Made by a program: the position numbers and the translations under genes
Notes under the pieces: model-generated
Seen by the model: only the letters and a program-made list of their open reading frames with translations
Told to the model about the DNA's origin: nothing
Database searches by the model: none
From: Clostridia bacterium
Lineage (GTDB): Bacteria; Bacillota; Clostridia; Oscillospirales; CAG-272
Length of the DNA stretch: 23,514 bases
Direction: 5' to 3'
Assembly (NCBI GenBank): GCA_900753295.1
Contig: CAADYQ010000119.1
Span: 1-23,514, forward strand
Part shown: one piece after another, positions 6,966-14,938 of the stretch
Layout of the letters: the number at the start of each line of letters is the position of its first letter
Numbering within the stretch: the first letter of the stretch is position 1

Positions 6966-7091
6966 TTAAACAGCCGAAAAGCTTACACCGTCGGTCACGG
7001 CGTAGCTCGGCTCCTGCCCGCCGAGCCACGGCGAATACCGGTCGAAATTTATGAGTCGTTCATCATAATTATGAAAGTCATGTCTGTAAGT
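6966..7091 (-). pseudogene. Orphan coding remnant (about 41 codons)
   Basis: This frame opens after a TAG at 7092-7094, overlaps the last 14 nt of the upstream gene and ends at TAA 6966. It translates to a protein-like tail containing NYDERLINFDRYSPWLGG and SYAVTDGVSFSAV. It has no start codon or ribosome binding site. It could be a leftover gene end or the original C-terminus of the upstream gene after a frameshift. Confidence 0.35.
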
Positions 7092-7641
7092 CTATATATT
7101 TTATCAGCGATGACAGTGACATGACCGTCATATTATTTATAACATCTCCGGCTCCGAGAATGATCTCGTCCCCGCGTTCCGGTTTTCTGATAATTTCACG
7201 GCAGGTCGGATTGACAAGAAGAACATTTTTCATCGCTTTGTCTTTCCACTCAACGCGGGGTCTGTAATTGAAATCATAATCCGGGCGGGACATCCGTCGT
7301 CCGTCAACATATACATCCGACGCACCGGGCGACATCGAAACAAAAACGGCACGTTTTCTGAAAAAGAAATGCCTGTCATCGGTAAGCACCAATTTTGAAA
7401 AACGATGATCGTCGCAATTAAACAGCTTGACAGACAATATTTCTTTTTCTGTTTCAACATAAAAATCGCACTTTTCGCCGCCTCTTGTTCCTAAAAACCA
7501 AAATTTGTGTGTTCCGGTCACTTTTGCATTTGCTTTTTTCAGCTTAAAAAGCAGCCGAGATCGCTTGATCACAAAATATATATACTTGCACGCGACAAGC
7601 GCAATTATCACAAATAATAATATAAATAAAGCCACCAACAT
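7078..7641 (-). CDS. Membrane-anchored unknown protein
   Basis: The 187-residue protein has one N-terminal hydrophobic helix (about 2-25) followed by a basic stretch (KRSRLLFKLKK), so the rest probably faces the cytosol. The remaining part is beta-rich with no known motif. Segments such as FLGTRGGEKCDFYVETEKEI and SPGASDVYVDGRRMSRPDYD look well conserved in style but do not name a family. The ATG follows GAGGTGG. An out-of-frame coding-like tail overlaps and follows its stop codon, so its C-terminus may have been altered. Confidence 0.75.
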   Translation of the reverse strand: MLVALFILLFVIIALVACKYIYFVIKRSRLLFKLKKANAKVTGTHKFWFLGTRGGEKCDFYVETEKEILSVKLFNCDDHRFSKLVLTDDRHFFFRKRAVFVSMSPGASDVYVDGRRMSRPDYDFNYRPRVEWKDKAMKNVLLVNPTCREIIRKPERGDEIILGAGDVINNMTVMSLSSLIKYIDLQT

Positions 7642-7734
7642 AATAATCCACCTCGTTTACATTATTGTTTTTTCCCAAATCATATGCTGCGATCGGTTCG
7701 TTATGATACAGATATCCATAAGAGCAGCATGTAT

Positions 7735-7998
7735 TCATCCTCCGGTTTTTCTTATGTTCAATTTTCCGTCGGGCATGGCGCTGTGACAGGGGACCGACAT
7801 GAGCGTTTTGCAAAACTCACCCGCGGTAATGTCGAAGCGCGGATATTCGGACGGCACGTACCCGTGCGCCGGATCGAATGCGATCTGCACGCCCCGGATA
7901 AGCTCATTATCCATGATCCGCACCAGAAAATTTTCGATATCCGGAAGCCCCGAACGGCGACAGTCAGCGCGCGTTACTTCGACAAACGCCCGATAAGC
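7735..7998 (-). pseudogene. Orphan or small ORF (about 87 codons) overlapping the gene upstream
   Basis: The frame is open from a TGA just upstream of 7998 to TGA at 7735. It overlaps the last 25 nt of the preceding gene in another frame. The product is strikingly protein-like: LPDIENFLVRIMDNELIRG, AFDPAHGYVPSEYPRFDI and AGEFCKTLMSVP. A GTG at 7923 and a nearby ATG could start it, but no clear ribosome binding site is visible. It may be a small gene, a displaced gene 3' end, or the product of a frameshift in the gene before it. Confidence 0.45.
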
Positions 7999-8639
7999 TC
8001 ATCCGGCAGAAAGTCCTCCAGACTGTAACACAACGGCTCGCCCGCCCCATTGGTGTCAAGGAAGATGGTTTTGAGGTTCCGGATGTCAAGCGTCGGAAGT
8101 GCGCGGGCGAGATAATACGGCAAGAGGTCCAGAACGCCCGGCTTTTCCGTGGCGTAGCAGGCTATCCATTCAACGGGCTGCCGCCTCTCCGCAATATAAA
8201 GCGCGATATATGCCTCCGTCTCTTTTTTGCGCGAGAGATCGTCCGCGGCGAAAAGCACCGCGTTTTCATCATTTTCGTACCCGATAGCCCAAATATATTT
8301 CCGGTCTGTGCCGTCGGCTGCCGCCTTCAGCTTCGGAATCAGCTCGCAGGTCTTTGGAACCCCCGCGCCTATATACATCGGCTCGCCGTACTCCGGGGCA
8401 GCGTACCACCCGAGCAGCTTTTGATACTTACGGAAGCATTTGTCGCACACCCACAGCCGCAAGTCCGTCGTACAGTAAGACGGCTCGGTATCGGTAGGCT
8501 CTATCGAATGCCAGCAAAGCTCGCAATGCGCATGATCGCCCTGATAAAATCTGCGGTAAAGACGCTCGTCATGGAGATAGTCGTATTGTCCGCACGACAG
8601 CTCCCAGTCATCGCGCGCGCCTGTATTGTTTTCGATCAT
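7974..8639 (-). CDS. Zinc-ribbon-like unknown protein, possible immunity protein
   Basis: The 221-residue protein carries an N-terminal cysteine-rich segment: H36-x-H38-C39-x2-C42, then C56 and W-V-C65-x2-C68-F. This looks like a treble-clef or zinc-ribbon site. The form HC-x2-CW...WVC-x2-CF-x9-GW recalls uncharacterised immunity-like proteins found beside polymorphic toxins, though I am working from memory of that pattern. The C-terminal part is mixed alpha/beta without a known motif. The ATG follows GAAGGGAG. It is the second gene of the cluster read from the promoter at 9205-9233. Confidence 0.75.
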   Translation of the reverse strand: MIENNTGARDDWELSCGQYDYLHDERLYRRFYQGDHAHCELCWHSIEPTDTEPSYCTTDLRLWVCDKCFRKYQKLLGWYAAPEYGEPMYIGAGVPKTCELIPKLKAAADGTDRKYIWAIGYENDENAVLFAADDLSRKKETEAYIALYIAERRQPVEWIACYATEKPGVLDLLPYYLARALPTLDIRNLKTIFLDTNGAGEPLCYSLEDFLPDELIGRLSK

Positions 8640-8738
8640 TCAGATCACTCCCTTCGTATCGTTGCCGGGGCTTTTTGCCCCATGCCGGTCGTTTTATTCC
8701 GGCTTTTTTCCGAATGTCTGCGCGACCGCTCTTATGTG

Positions 8739-9122
8739 TTATCCGTTTTCAGCTTCCGGCAGCATCTCCGCGTTTTTATTGCTTTCATTGAGATCGCACA
8801 GCTTTTTTCTGAAATAATACGACGAAATGTCAAGCGGTCCTCCGTCCCACAGGCAGACGATCCGCCCTACCTCCGTCTCTTGGCTGTCCGCAAGCTGCTC
8901 AAACACTTTATCGGTGCAGGACTCATAATATTTGCGTCCGTCCTCGGTCACAGCGCCAAAGATGTTTCCCTTTGCCGTCATGACAACGATCGCGTTTGCA
9001 CAGCCGTTGCCCTTGAAGCCGCCGCCCTCTATCAGCGCTTCCGCCTGCTTTATCATCGGCTCGAAAGCCCCCGGCTCCGCGAATATTTTTGTTTTTTCTG
9101 TTGTGCAATACATGATCTCCAT
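8739..9122 (-). CDS. Unknown protein, possibly a catalytically dead deaminase-fold protein
   Basis: The 127-residue protein starts at an ATG with AGGAG eight bases upstream. A helix with AFEPMIKQAEALIEGGG precedes two strands, NAIVVMTAKGNIFGAV, and a later strand, VGRIVCLWDGG. This order resembles the beginning of cytidine-deaminase-like folds. The zinc-binding H/C-A-E and P-C-x2-C motifs are absent, so any such protein would be inactive. The fold idea is inference. The C-terminus ends in LPEAENG, and the same frame continues after the stop for another 14 sense codons. Confidence 0.65.
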   Translation of the reverse strand: MEIMYCTTEKTKIFAEPGAFEPMIKQAEALIEGGGFKGNGCANAIVVMTAKGNIFGAVTEDGRKYYESCTDKVFEQLADSQETEVGRIVCLWDGGPLDISSYYFRKKLCDLNESNKNAEMLPEAENG

Positions 9123-9204
9123 AGCTTTTCTCCTTTTATTTTCATACGTGTCGCTGGGGGTAAAAACGGCGCTTTTGTAAAGCTCCGGGACATCCTCAAT
9201 TCAT

Positions 9205-9233
9205 ATTATATAGGAAATATCTTAGAAAGTCAA
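9205..9233 (-). promoter_or_regulatory. Sigma-A promoter of the unknown-gene cluster
   Basis: On the minus strand, -35 TTGACT (9228-9233) and -10 TATAAT (9205-9210) are 17 bp apart, about 80 nt upstream of the gene starting at 9122. It is the only strong promoter seen for the five genes down to 5731. Confidence 0.82.
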
Positions 9234-9317
9234 GGGGCGCGGCAAAAAAATGTACAGATATATCATTATTTTTTGTAACATAATACCCCCTGCCCCGGCA
9301 GGCGCGACCTAATAAGA

Positions 9318-9345
9318 AAAGCCGGCATCCCGACCGGCTTTTTTT
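9318..9345. terminator. Intrinsic terminator hairpin (short stem, T-run)
   Basis: An AAAGCCGG / CCGGCTTT stem (9318-9325, 9334-9341) is followed by a run of seven Ts on the plus strand. The minus strand also ends in CTTTTCTT, so it may work in both directions. It lies between the DUF3899 gene end and the next promoter. Confidence 0.7.
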
Positions 9346-9382
9346 AGGGGCTGTTAAAAACATCGAGTTTTTAACAGCCCCT
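9346..9382. terminator. Long bidirectional terminator after the opp operon
   Basis: Perfect 16-bp arms (9346-9361, 9367-9382) surround a 5-nt loop. A-runs and T-runs lie inside the arms, and a T-tract follows on both strands (TTTTATTT on plus, a run of seven Ts on minus). It lies 23 nt past the stop of the last gene of the opp operon. Confidence 0.85.
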
Positions 9383-9405
9383 TTTATTTGTTCCGATCTT
9401 AATGA

Positions 9406-9828
9406 TCAGACCATGTTATAAAATTTTACGTACCAAATGATGTTAAAAACAACTCCGACAAAAAGAAACACAAGACCTATCACAAGAATACACCTGTCTT
9501 GGCTTTTTTTCATCTCCTTGAGCTTTCTCTCACGGTAATCGGCATACAATTCATGTTTCTTCCTGCCCATGGGAATAAACGACAGAATGACGTTCCTCAA
9601 AACGAATCCTATTCCTATCAGCGCGCCTTCGCTGCTGACAAACAGCATTCCCGCAACCAGGGTCATCAGTATCCCGGAAACGAAGAAGCCGTCCGCCAGG
9701 ATCTGAATATTCACACCGACAGAATGAGAGAAAAAACCTTTGGACCAGAACACCGCGACCGTGATAAGCGACGCGACCGCAAAGCAAGTGATATACTTAA
9801 ACAATAAAGCTTTGTTTTCTTTTTTCAT
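9406..9828 (-). CDS. DUF3899-family membrane protein
   Basis: The 140-residue protein has four predicted helices (about 10-30, 42-64, 68-85 and 112-135). The central pattern ILADGFFVSGILMTLVAGMLFVSS...GIGFVLRNVI and the tail YADYRERKLKEMKK fit the DUF3899 family seen in Firmicutes. No enzymatic role is known. It begins 19 nt after the oppF stop on the same strand and precedes a strong terminator, so it is probably the last gene of the opp operon. Its ribosome binding site (AGGCGG) is weak, in line with low or coupled expression. Any link to peptide transport is by position only. Confidence 0.8.
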   Translation of the reverse strand: MKKENKALLFKYITCFAVASLITVAVFWSKGFFSHSVGVNIQILADGFFVSGILMTLVAGMLFVSSEGALIGIGFVLRNVILSFIPMGRKKHELYADYRERKLKEMKKSQDRCILVIGLVFLFVGVVFNIIWYVKFYNMV

Positions 9829-9847
9829 GGCTGAACCGCCTGTCCTG

Positions 9848-11107
9848 TTATTTTAACTCCTCTTTGTACTTCCTTTCCTCTGCATCGTTGCAATAGACGA
9901 AATGACCGGGAGCGATCTCGCGGAAGGAAGGCTGATCGACCGAATAATCATGCTCCGCCAGAGGATTATATGTGATCCTCGTGCGCTGCTTTTCGTACAC
10001 GGGGTCCGGCAGCGGAATAGCGGACAGCAGAGACTTCGTATACGGGTGCAACGGATGTCTGAACAGCTCGTCGGAATCCGCCAGCTCTACCATTTTACCG
10101 AAGTACATAACTCCGATCCTGTCCGAGAAGTACTTTACGACAGACAGGTCGTGTGCGATGAACAGGACGGTAAGTCCCATGCTCTCGCGGAGGTCGTTAA
10201 GCAGGTTGATGACCTGCGCCTGGATCGACACATCGAGCGCCGAGATCGGCTCGTCCGCGATGATCATTTCGGGCTGCATGATAACAGCTCTTGCGATGCC
10301 GATACGCTGACGCTGACCGCCCGAGAACTCGTGCGGGTAGCGGTCTGCGTGCTCGCGCACAAGACCGACAGTTTCGAGAATGTCGTAAACCTTCTGATTG
10401 ATCAGCTCCTTGTCGGTCATACCGTTGATGACAAGCCCCTCGGCGATTATCTCGCGGACCGTCATACGGGGGTCGAGCGATGCGATCGGGTCCTGGAATA
10501 TCATCTGGATCTCTGTGATCAGCTTACTCTTTTTCGCCACGCGGCATTTCTGCTTGTACTCTGTCTCAAGAGCCTTCTTTGCCGCATGGTCGCCCTCTAC
10601 GGCGCGGAGCTTCTCCGCATATTCCGCATGAAGAGCCTCGACGCGTGCCTTTGAATAGCGCTTATCGACCTCTTTGCAATCGACCTTCGCGCTTCTGATC
10701 TTTTTTCTGTTTTCGGCAATGACAGTGCGCAGCTCGCTGTTGATCTTTTCTATCTCTTTATCGATCTCAGCCGCTCTTTCGCTGCTGACGTTCTTTTCGG
10801 CGCGGAGCTCTTTGATCTTCTCTTTTGCCGTGGAGCGTGCTTTTGAGATCGCGTCCTTATAAGAACGCGTTCCTGCACTGATCTTCTCACCCTTGAAGTA
10901 TACATCGCCCGAGGTGATGTCGTACAGCTTTATGATCGAACGACCGGTAGTAGTTTTACCGCAGCCGGACTCTCCGACAAGGCCGAACGCCTCGCCTTTT
11001 TTTATCTCAAAGCTGACATCATCGACCGCCTTGAGGTCCTTGCGTCCCATCCGGAAATACTGGCAAAGATGATCTACCTTCAACAATACTTCATTATTGT
11101 TCTCCAT
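9848..11107 (-). CDS. oppF: OppF-type peptide ABC transporter ATPase with internal insertion
   Basis: The 419-residue ATPase has Walker A GESGCGKT (45-52), Q-loop Q201, signature FSGGQ (261-265), Walker B MIIADE (281-286) and H-loop His319. It also has the Opp/Dpp C-terminal region HPLHPYTKSLLSAIPLPDP. Typical OppF proteins are about 310-330 residues. The excess is about 115 residues between roughly 78 and 196, rich in Lys, Glu and Ala and probably helical or coiled-coil. It separates the Walker A strand from the Q-loop and leaves all catalytic motifs intact. It pairs with OppD as the second nucleotide-binding subunit. The start codon overlaps the end of oppD by 14 nt, and the ribosome binding site lies within oppD. 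Confidence 0.92.
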   Translation of the reverse strand: MENNNEVLLKVDHLCQYFRMGRKDLKAVDDVSFEIKKGEAFGLVGESGCGKTTTGRSIIKLYDITSGDVYFKGEKISAGTRSYKDAISKARSTAKEKIKELRAEKNVSSERAAEIDKEIEKINSELRTVIAENRKKIRSAKVDCKEVDKRYSKARVEALHAEYAEKLRAVEGDHAAKKALETEYKQKCRVAKKSKLITEIQMIFQDPIASLDPRMTVREIIAEGLVINGMTDKELINQKVYDILETVGLVREHADRYPHEFSGGQRQRIGIARAVIMQPEMIIADEPISALDVSIQAQVINLLNDLRESMGLTVLFIAHDLSVVKYFSDRIGVMYFGKMVELADSDELFRHPLHPYTKSLLSAIPLPDPVYEKQRTRITYNPLAEHDYSVDQPSFREIAPGHFVYCNDAEERKYKEELK

Positions 11108-13340
11108 AATTGCCTCCCCTTTCCTTCATTCGTTTGATTCGCTCGGTGATGATCTTGGGTATCTCTACCTTTGGCGCATTGGGGTGAAGCAGCCATGTTG
11201 CGGCATAGTGCGTGGGGGAAACCTGGAACATAGGAGGCTGCATTTCGAAATCTATCTCCATTGCGTACTTGTTTCTCTCCGCAAACGCATCTCCGACGGG
11301 AGGATATATCATATTGGGAGGAGTACCGGGGATAGCATCCAGCTTTTCGTTGGTATCAAGGTCCGGCATGGAGGAGAGCAGCGCCCATGTGTAGGGATGC
11401 TGAGGATCGTAGAAAACCTCTTCGGCAGTGCCGTACTCTACTATTTTGCCCGCGTACATAACGGCGATCCGGTCCGCCATGTTTGCAACAACGCCAAGGT
11501 CGTGTGTGATAAAGATAATGGAGAGGTTGCGCTCGCGCTTCAGACGATTGATAAGCTCAAGTATCTGAGCCTGAATGGTAACGTCAAGCGCGGTCGTGGG
11601 CTCGTCGCATATCAGGATGTCGGGGTTTGCCGAAAGCGCGATAGCAATAACTATACGCTGACGCATACCGCCCGAGAATTCAAACGGATACTGTCTGAAA
11701 CGGAGTCTTGCCTCGGGAATACCGACCTCGTCCATGAGCTTGATAGCTCTTTCCTTGGCTATACGTTTGGTGAGCTTATAAACGACCTGCGAAGCTTTTT
11801 CCTTGAGATAATCGATTATCTCAATGCACCGCTTGTCAAGATCGACCTTTTCCTCCGCCTGGATATCCGCCTCAAACCTTTCGACTACGTGGTTAATAAC
11901 GGAAACGATGATTCGTATCTGATCCTCCGGCTCCACAACGGATTTCGGAACGATCTTCCAATTTGCCTTCTTGCCATTCTTTCCCTTGGCGAGCATTGCC
12001 TCTCTCTTTGCGGTCTGACGGGCAAAGCGAGCCTCCTCCTTGGGATTGTTCTTGATATAGAAAAAGTACTTTTCGATCTCTCTGTCAAGCGCTTCGCCGA
12101 AGGTGTAGGCAACGCTGTCTTTGACCACGGCCAGCGGATCGATCGCCGCGGTAACGCTCTTGTTCAGCTCCTTTGCAAGCGCGTTCGCATCCTGAGCGGT
12201 AAAACCGCCCGCCTCGAAGAATCCTATCGCCTCACGCAGCTCCTTGACGGCTTTTTCCTTGTTTTTTCTGACCTTTTCGAGCGAATAACGCACCGCGATC
12301 TTTTCGTATCTGATGAATGTCTCCATAAAGTCCTCTGTGAGGTACTTATAAGCCATTTCATTCGCCTCGGGAGCGGGTATCTGTGAAAGGTCCTTATCGG
12401 GATGCTTGTACACGTAGTAGCCGATCCTGAAAAAGTCGTATTTGGGACGTGCGAGCATCTCCTCGGCTGTTGCCTTGACCTGTTTCAGCACAGCTACGGT
12501 CTCGGCGGACGCCTCGTTTTTGTATGCATTTCCCGCAAACAGTTTCTTTGCGATATCCGCGACTGTCAGCTTCGCTCTTTCCTGTGATATCACGCCGGAC
12601 AGCGATGCGCTTTGTGCCTTGAGAGCTTCCTCATATCCGGTCACAAAATACTTGTCGTTGATCGACTTAAGATAGTTTTTGATTCGGTTGAGCTTTGCTA
12701 CAACATCGACCTTCTGCTTCTTTTCGGTCATGAAGAGGAGATCTTCAATGACCGTGATCATTTCCTCTGCCGCCGTGCGCGACTCGTTGTAGCTGTTTTC
12801 CAGCTTGATCGCCTGAATGTTGAAATCGTCAAAGGTTTTGATGTACTTTTCAACTTCTGCGATCGAAATATTCTCGTCGTTGTTTTCGGCAAGAGCGGTC
12901 TTTATCGTCTCAAGCAGCGTAGCAAGCATTTTGTTGAAGGCTTCGCGGCCTTCCTTGCGGTTCGCCTTGTTTTTAAGGAGCATCGCCTCGGTGATCTGCT
13001 TACCGATGCGCATGATGGGGTTGAGCGACGACAGCGGGTCCTGGAAGATCATTGCGATCTTGTCTCCGCGCAGCTTGTGCATCTCCTCTTCGGGAATGCG
13101 CAGCAGGTCGCGTCCGTCGTAAAGGATCTCTCCGCCCTCATAAATAGAGTTCACCGCAGAGATACCCATGATCGCTTTCGATGTAACGGACTTACCCGAG
13201 CCGGACTCACCGACGATCGCCAGCGTTTCTCCCTTGTACAGATCGAACGATATATCACGCACAGCCTGTACCTTACCTGCATCGGTGCGGAAGCTGACCT
13301 TCAGATTATTGACTGATAACTTGATCTCTTTATTATTCAT
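11094..13340 (-). CDS. oppD: OppD-type peptide ABC transporter ATPase with a very large insertion
   Basis: The 748-residue protein is about twice the usual OppD length (about 330-350). Conserved parts are Walker A GESGSGKS (44-51), Q-loop Q100 in IAMIFQDPLSSLNP, signature FSGGM (555-559), Walker B DILICDE (574-580), H-loop His613 and the Opp-type C-terminus with DPQHPYTWALLSSMPDL and GTPPNMIYPPVGDAFA. Around 395 residues (about 133-528) are inserted in the helical subdomain, where a normal protein would join RKEGRE to AIKLMDEVGIPEARL. The insert is strongly helical with many Lys and Glu and no motif I recognise. The start lies 3 nt after oppC, with GGAGG inside the last oppC codons. All catalytic residues are present. 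Confidence 0.94.
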   Translation of the reverse strand: MNNKEIKLSVNNLKVSFRTDAGKVQAVRDISFDLYKGETLAIVGESGSGKSVTSKAIMGISAVNSIYEGGEILYDGRDLLRIPEEEMHKLRGDKIAMIFQDPLSSLNPIMRIGKQITEAMLLKNKANRKEGREAFNKMLATLLETIKTALAENNDENISIAEVEKYIKTFDDFNIQAIKLENSYNESRTAAEEMITVIEDLLFMTEKKQKVDVVAKLNRIKNYLKSINDKYFVTGYEEALKAQSASLSGVISQERAKLTVADIAKKLFAGNAYKNEASAETVAVLKQVKATAEEMLARPKYDFFRIGYYVYKHPDKDLSQIPAPEANEMAYKYLTEDFMETFIRYEKIAVRYSLEKVRKNKEKAVKELREAIGFFEAGGFTAQDANALAKELNKSVTAAIDPLAVVKDSVAYTFGEALDREIEKYFFYIKNNPKEEARFARQTAKREAMLAKGKNGKKANWKIVPKSVVEPEDQIRIIVSVINHVVERFEADIQAEEKVDLDKRCIEIIDYLKEKASQVVYKLTKRIAKERAIKLMDEVGIPEARLRFRQYPFEFSGGMRQRIVIAIALSANPDILICDEPTTALDVTIQAQILELINRLKRERNLSIIFITHDLGVVANMADRIAVMYAGKIVEYGTAEEVFYDPQHPYTWALLSSMPDLDTNEKLDAIPGTPPNMIYPPVGDAFAERNKYAMEIDFEMQPPMFQVSPTHYAATWLLHPNAPKVEIPKIITERIKRMKERGGNYGEQ

Positions 13341-13343
13341 ATC

Positions 13344-14936
13344 TTAATCCTCCGAGCCTCTGAGCGACGGGTTCAACGCATCGCGCAAACCGTTACCGAA
13401 CAGGTTAAAGCTGAGCATCAGCAGAACAAGGAACAGGCAGGGGAACAGCGCCACATATGCCGCGCCCGCCATAATGGATTTCTGACCTGCCGCGATAAGA
13501 GTACCGACACTGGTGGTTTTTCCCGCCTCAAGGTTGATGATACCCAGGTAGGACAGGTTCGTCTCCGAGTAGATCATCGAGGGGATGACCAAAGCGATGC
13601 TGGTCACGATGGTGCCAAGACCGTTCGGGAAAATATGCTTGAACATGATCCTCGAATCGCGTGCGCCGAGCGTTCTTGCCGCAAGAACATATTCCTGGTT
13701 CTTGAAGCGATAGAACTGCATTCGCGTCGTGCCCGCAATACCTATCCATCCCGTCATAAAGAACGAGATGAACAATACGAGCGCCTGACTCGAGGCTCCC
13801 ATGTGATATTTCAGAAGGGTTATAACGATTATCGTCGGGACAGAGCCGAGAATGTCGGAGAATCTCTCCATAAAGAGGTCGATCCTTCCGCCGAAGTATC
13901 CGGAAATGGAACCCCAGATGACACCGACGATGAAGTTCACCGCCACAACGATGGTGGCGAACACGAATGAAAATCTTGCACCGTATGAAAGGCAGGCAAA
14001 GATATCCTTGCCGGTCTCGGTGGTGCCGAAAATGAAGAGCGGCTCTTCTATACCGTCTTTCTTCACCTGAGTATGACTATAGATGTAATATTCGTAGTAT
14101 TCCGCCCTGACTTCAATACCGCCGTCTACCTTTCTGCCGTATGCATAGTAGTAGGTAGTGCCGTTTTCCACGATACCGTTCTCGCCTTCAATGCGGAGGG
14201 AGTTGTACTCCGGTATCAGAGATGAAGCATCATCCTTCGAGTACTTCCAGTAGTTGGGGATGATCTTTCCGTCAGAGTCGAGCTTGGGGCGGACAGTAGA
14301 TGCACTCGGATTTTCTACCTTATAGTAGATATTCGCATCGTACTTGTTTTTTTCAAGCGTAGGTCTGTCGGTGGATTTCACCACAGGGTAAAGGATCTGC
14401 TTACCCGTTTCATTCTGATACGCCTGAATGTTATCGAATTCTTCCTGTGAAATTATTTTGTATTTACCGAAGCCTACTCCGTAATAGGTGTCGTAGCGGT
14501 AGAAGTAGTTGGCGCCATCCTCGCTCACGGTGTATTCACCGCGCTTGATGACTTCTCTGCCGGTCTCCGCAGCGAGCGCCATGTCCTTGATATAGCCAAG
14601 GTAATTGGTCTTTTTAGTCTTGCAGCCATCCCAAAAATCAATGCCTTTGTCTACAAAAAGCTTTGACTTGGGTGTTACATAAGAATACACCATATCATAG
14701 TATGCCGGTGTAAACGGGGTAAAAAACGGTGCAGCGATTGCAAAAAGCAGCAGACACATTATTACTATGCCGCCGACGACCGCACCCTTGTTCTTGCAGA
14801 AGCGCCTGAAAGCGCCCTGAAAATAGCTTACGGGCTTCGTATCGAATTTACTGTCGTGCTTCAGATCCCTCCCGGTCGCAAATTTGAATTTTTCGACAGG
14901 GATATCCGGGATATTATTTATGTTGTTCACTGACAT
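13344..14936 (-). CDS. oppC: OppC-type peptide ABC transporter permease with a large extracytoplasmic insertion
   Basis: The 530-residue permease is well above the usual 290-320. TM1 is at about 50-70. The conserved FGTTETGKDIFACLSYGAR motif, normally about 30 residues later, appears only at about 303. Five further helices and the EAA loop (LAARTLGARDSRIMFKHIFPNG) follow normally. The extra 210 or so residues (about 85-298) should face outside the membrane. They are rich in Tyr, Asn and Gly with short beta-like strands (ANYFYRYDTYYGVGFG, TTYYYAYGRK). This region could contact the binding protein or peptide. The ATG is 2 nt after the oppB stop, with its GGGGGCG ribosome binding site in oppB. 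Confidence 0.93.
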   Translation of the reverse strand: MSVNNINNIPDIPVEKFKFATGRDLKHDSKFDTKPVSYFQGAFRRFCKNKGAVVGGIVIMCLLLFAIAAPFFTPFTPAYYDMVYSYVTPKSKLFVDKGIDFWDGCKTKKTNYLGYIKDMALAAETGREVIKRGEYTVSEDGANYFYRYDTYYGVGFGKYKIISQEEFDNIQAYQNETGKQILYPVVKSTDRPTLEKNKYDANIYYKVENPSASTVRPKLDSDGKIIPNYWKYSKDDASSLIPEYNSLRIEGENGIVENGTTYYYAYGRKVDGGIEVRAEYYEYYIYSHTQVKKDGIEEPLFIFGTTETGKDIFACLSYGARFSFVFATIVVAVNFIVGVIWGSISGYFGGRIDLFMERFSDILGSVPTIIVITLLKYHMGASSQALVLFISFFMTGWIGIAGTTRMQFYRFKNQEYVLAARTLGARDSRIMFKHIFPNGLGTIVTSIALVIPSMIYSETNLSYLGIINLEAGKTTSVGTLIAAGQKSIMAGAAYVALFPCLFLVLLMLSFNLFGNGLRDALNPSLRGSED

Positions 14937-14938
14937 CT

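Noticed and set aside
11097..12386. A 429-codon plus-strand frame opposite oppD
   Set aside because: Antisense of the OppD insert and C-terminal region. No start signal, no family motif.
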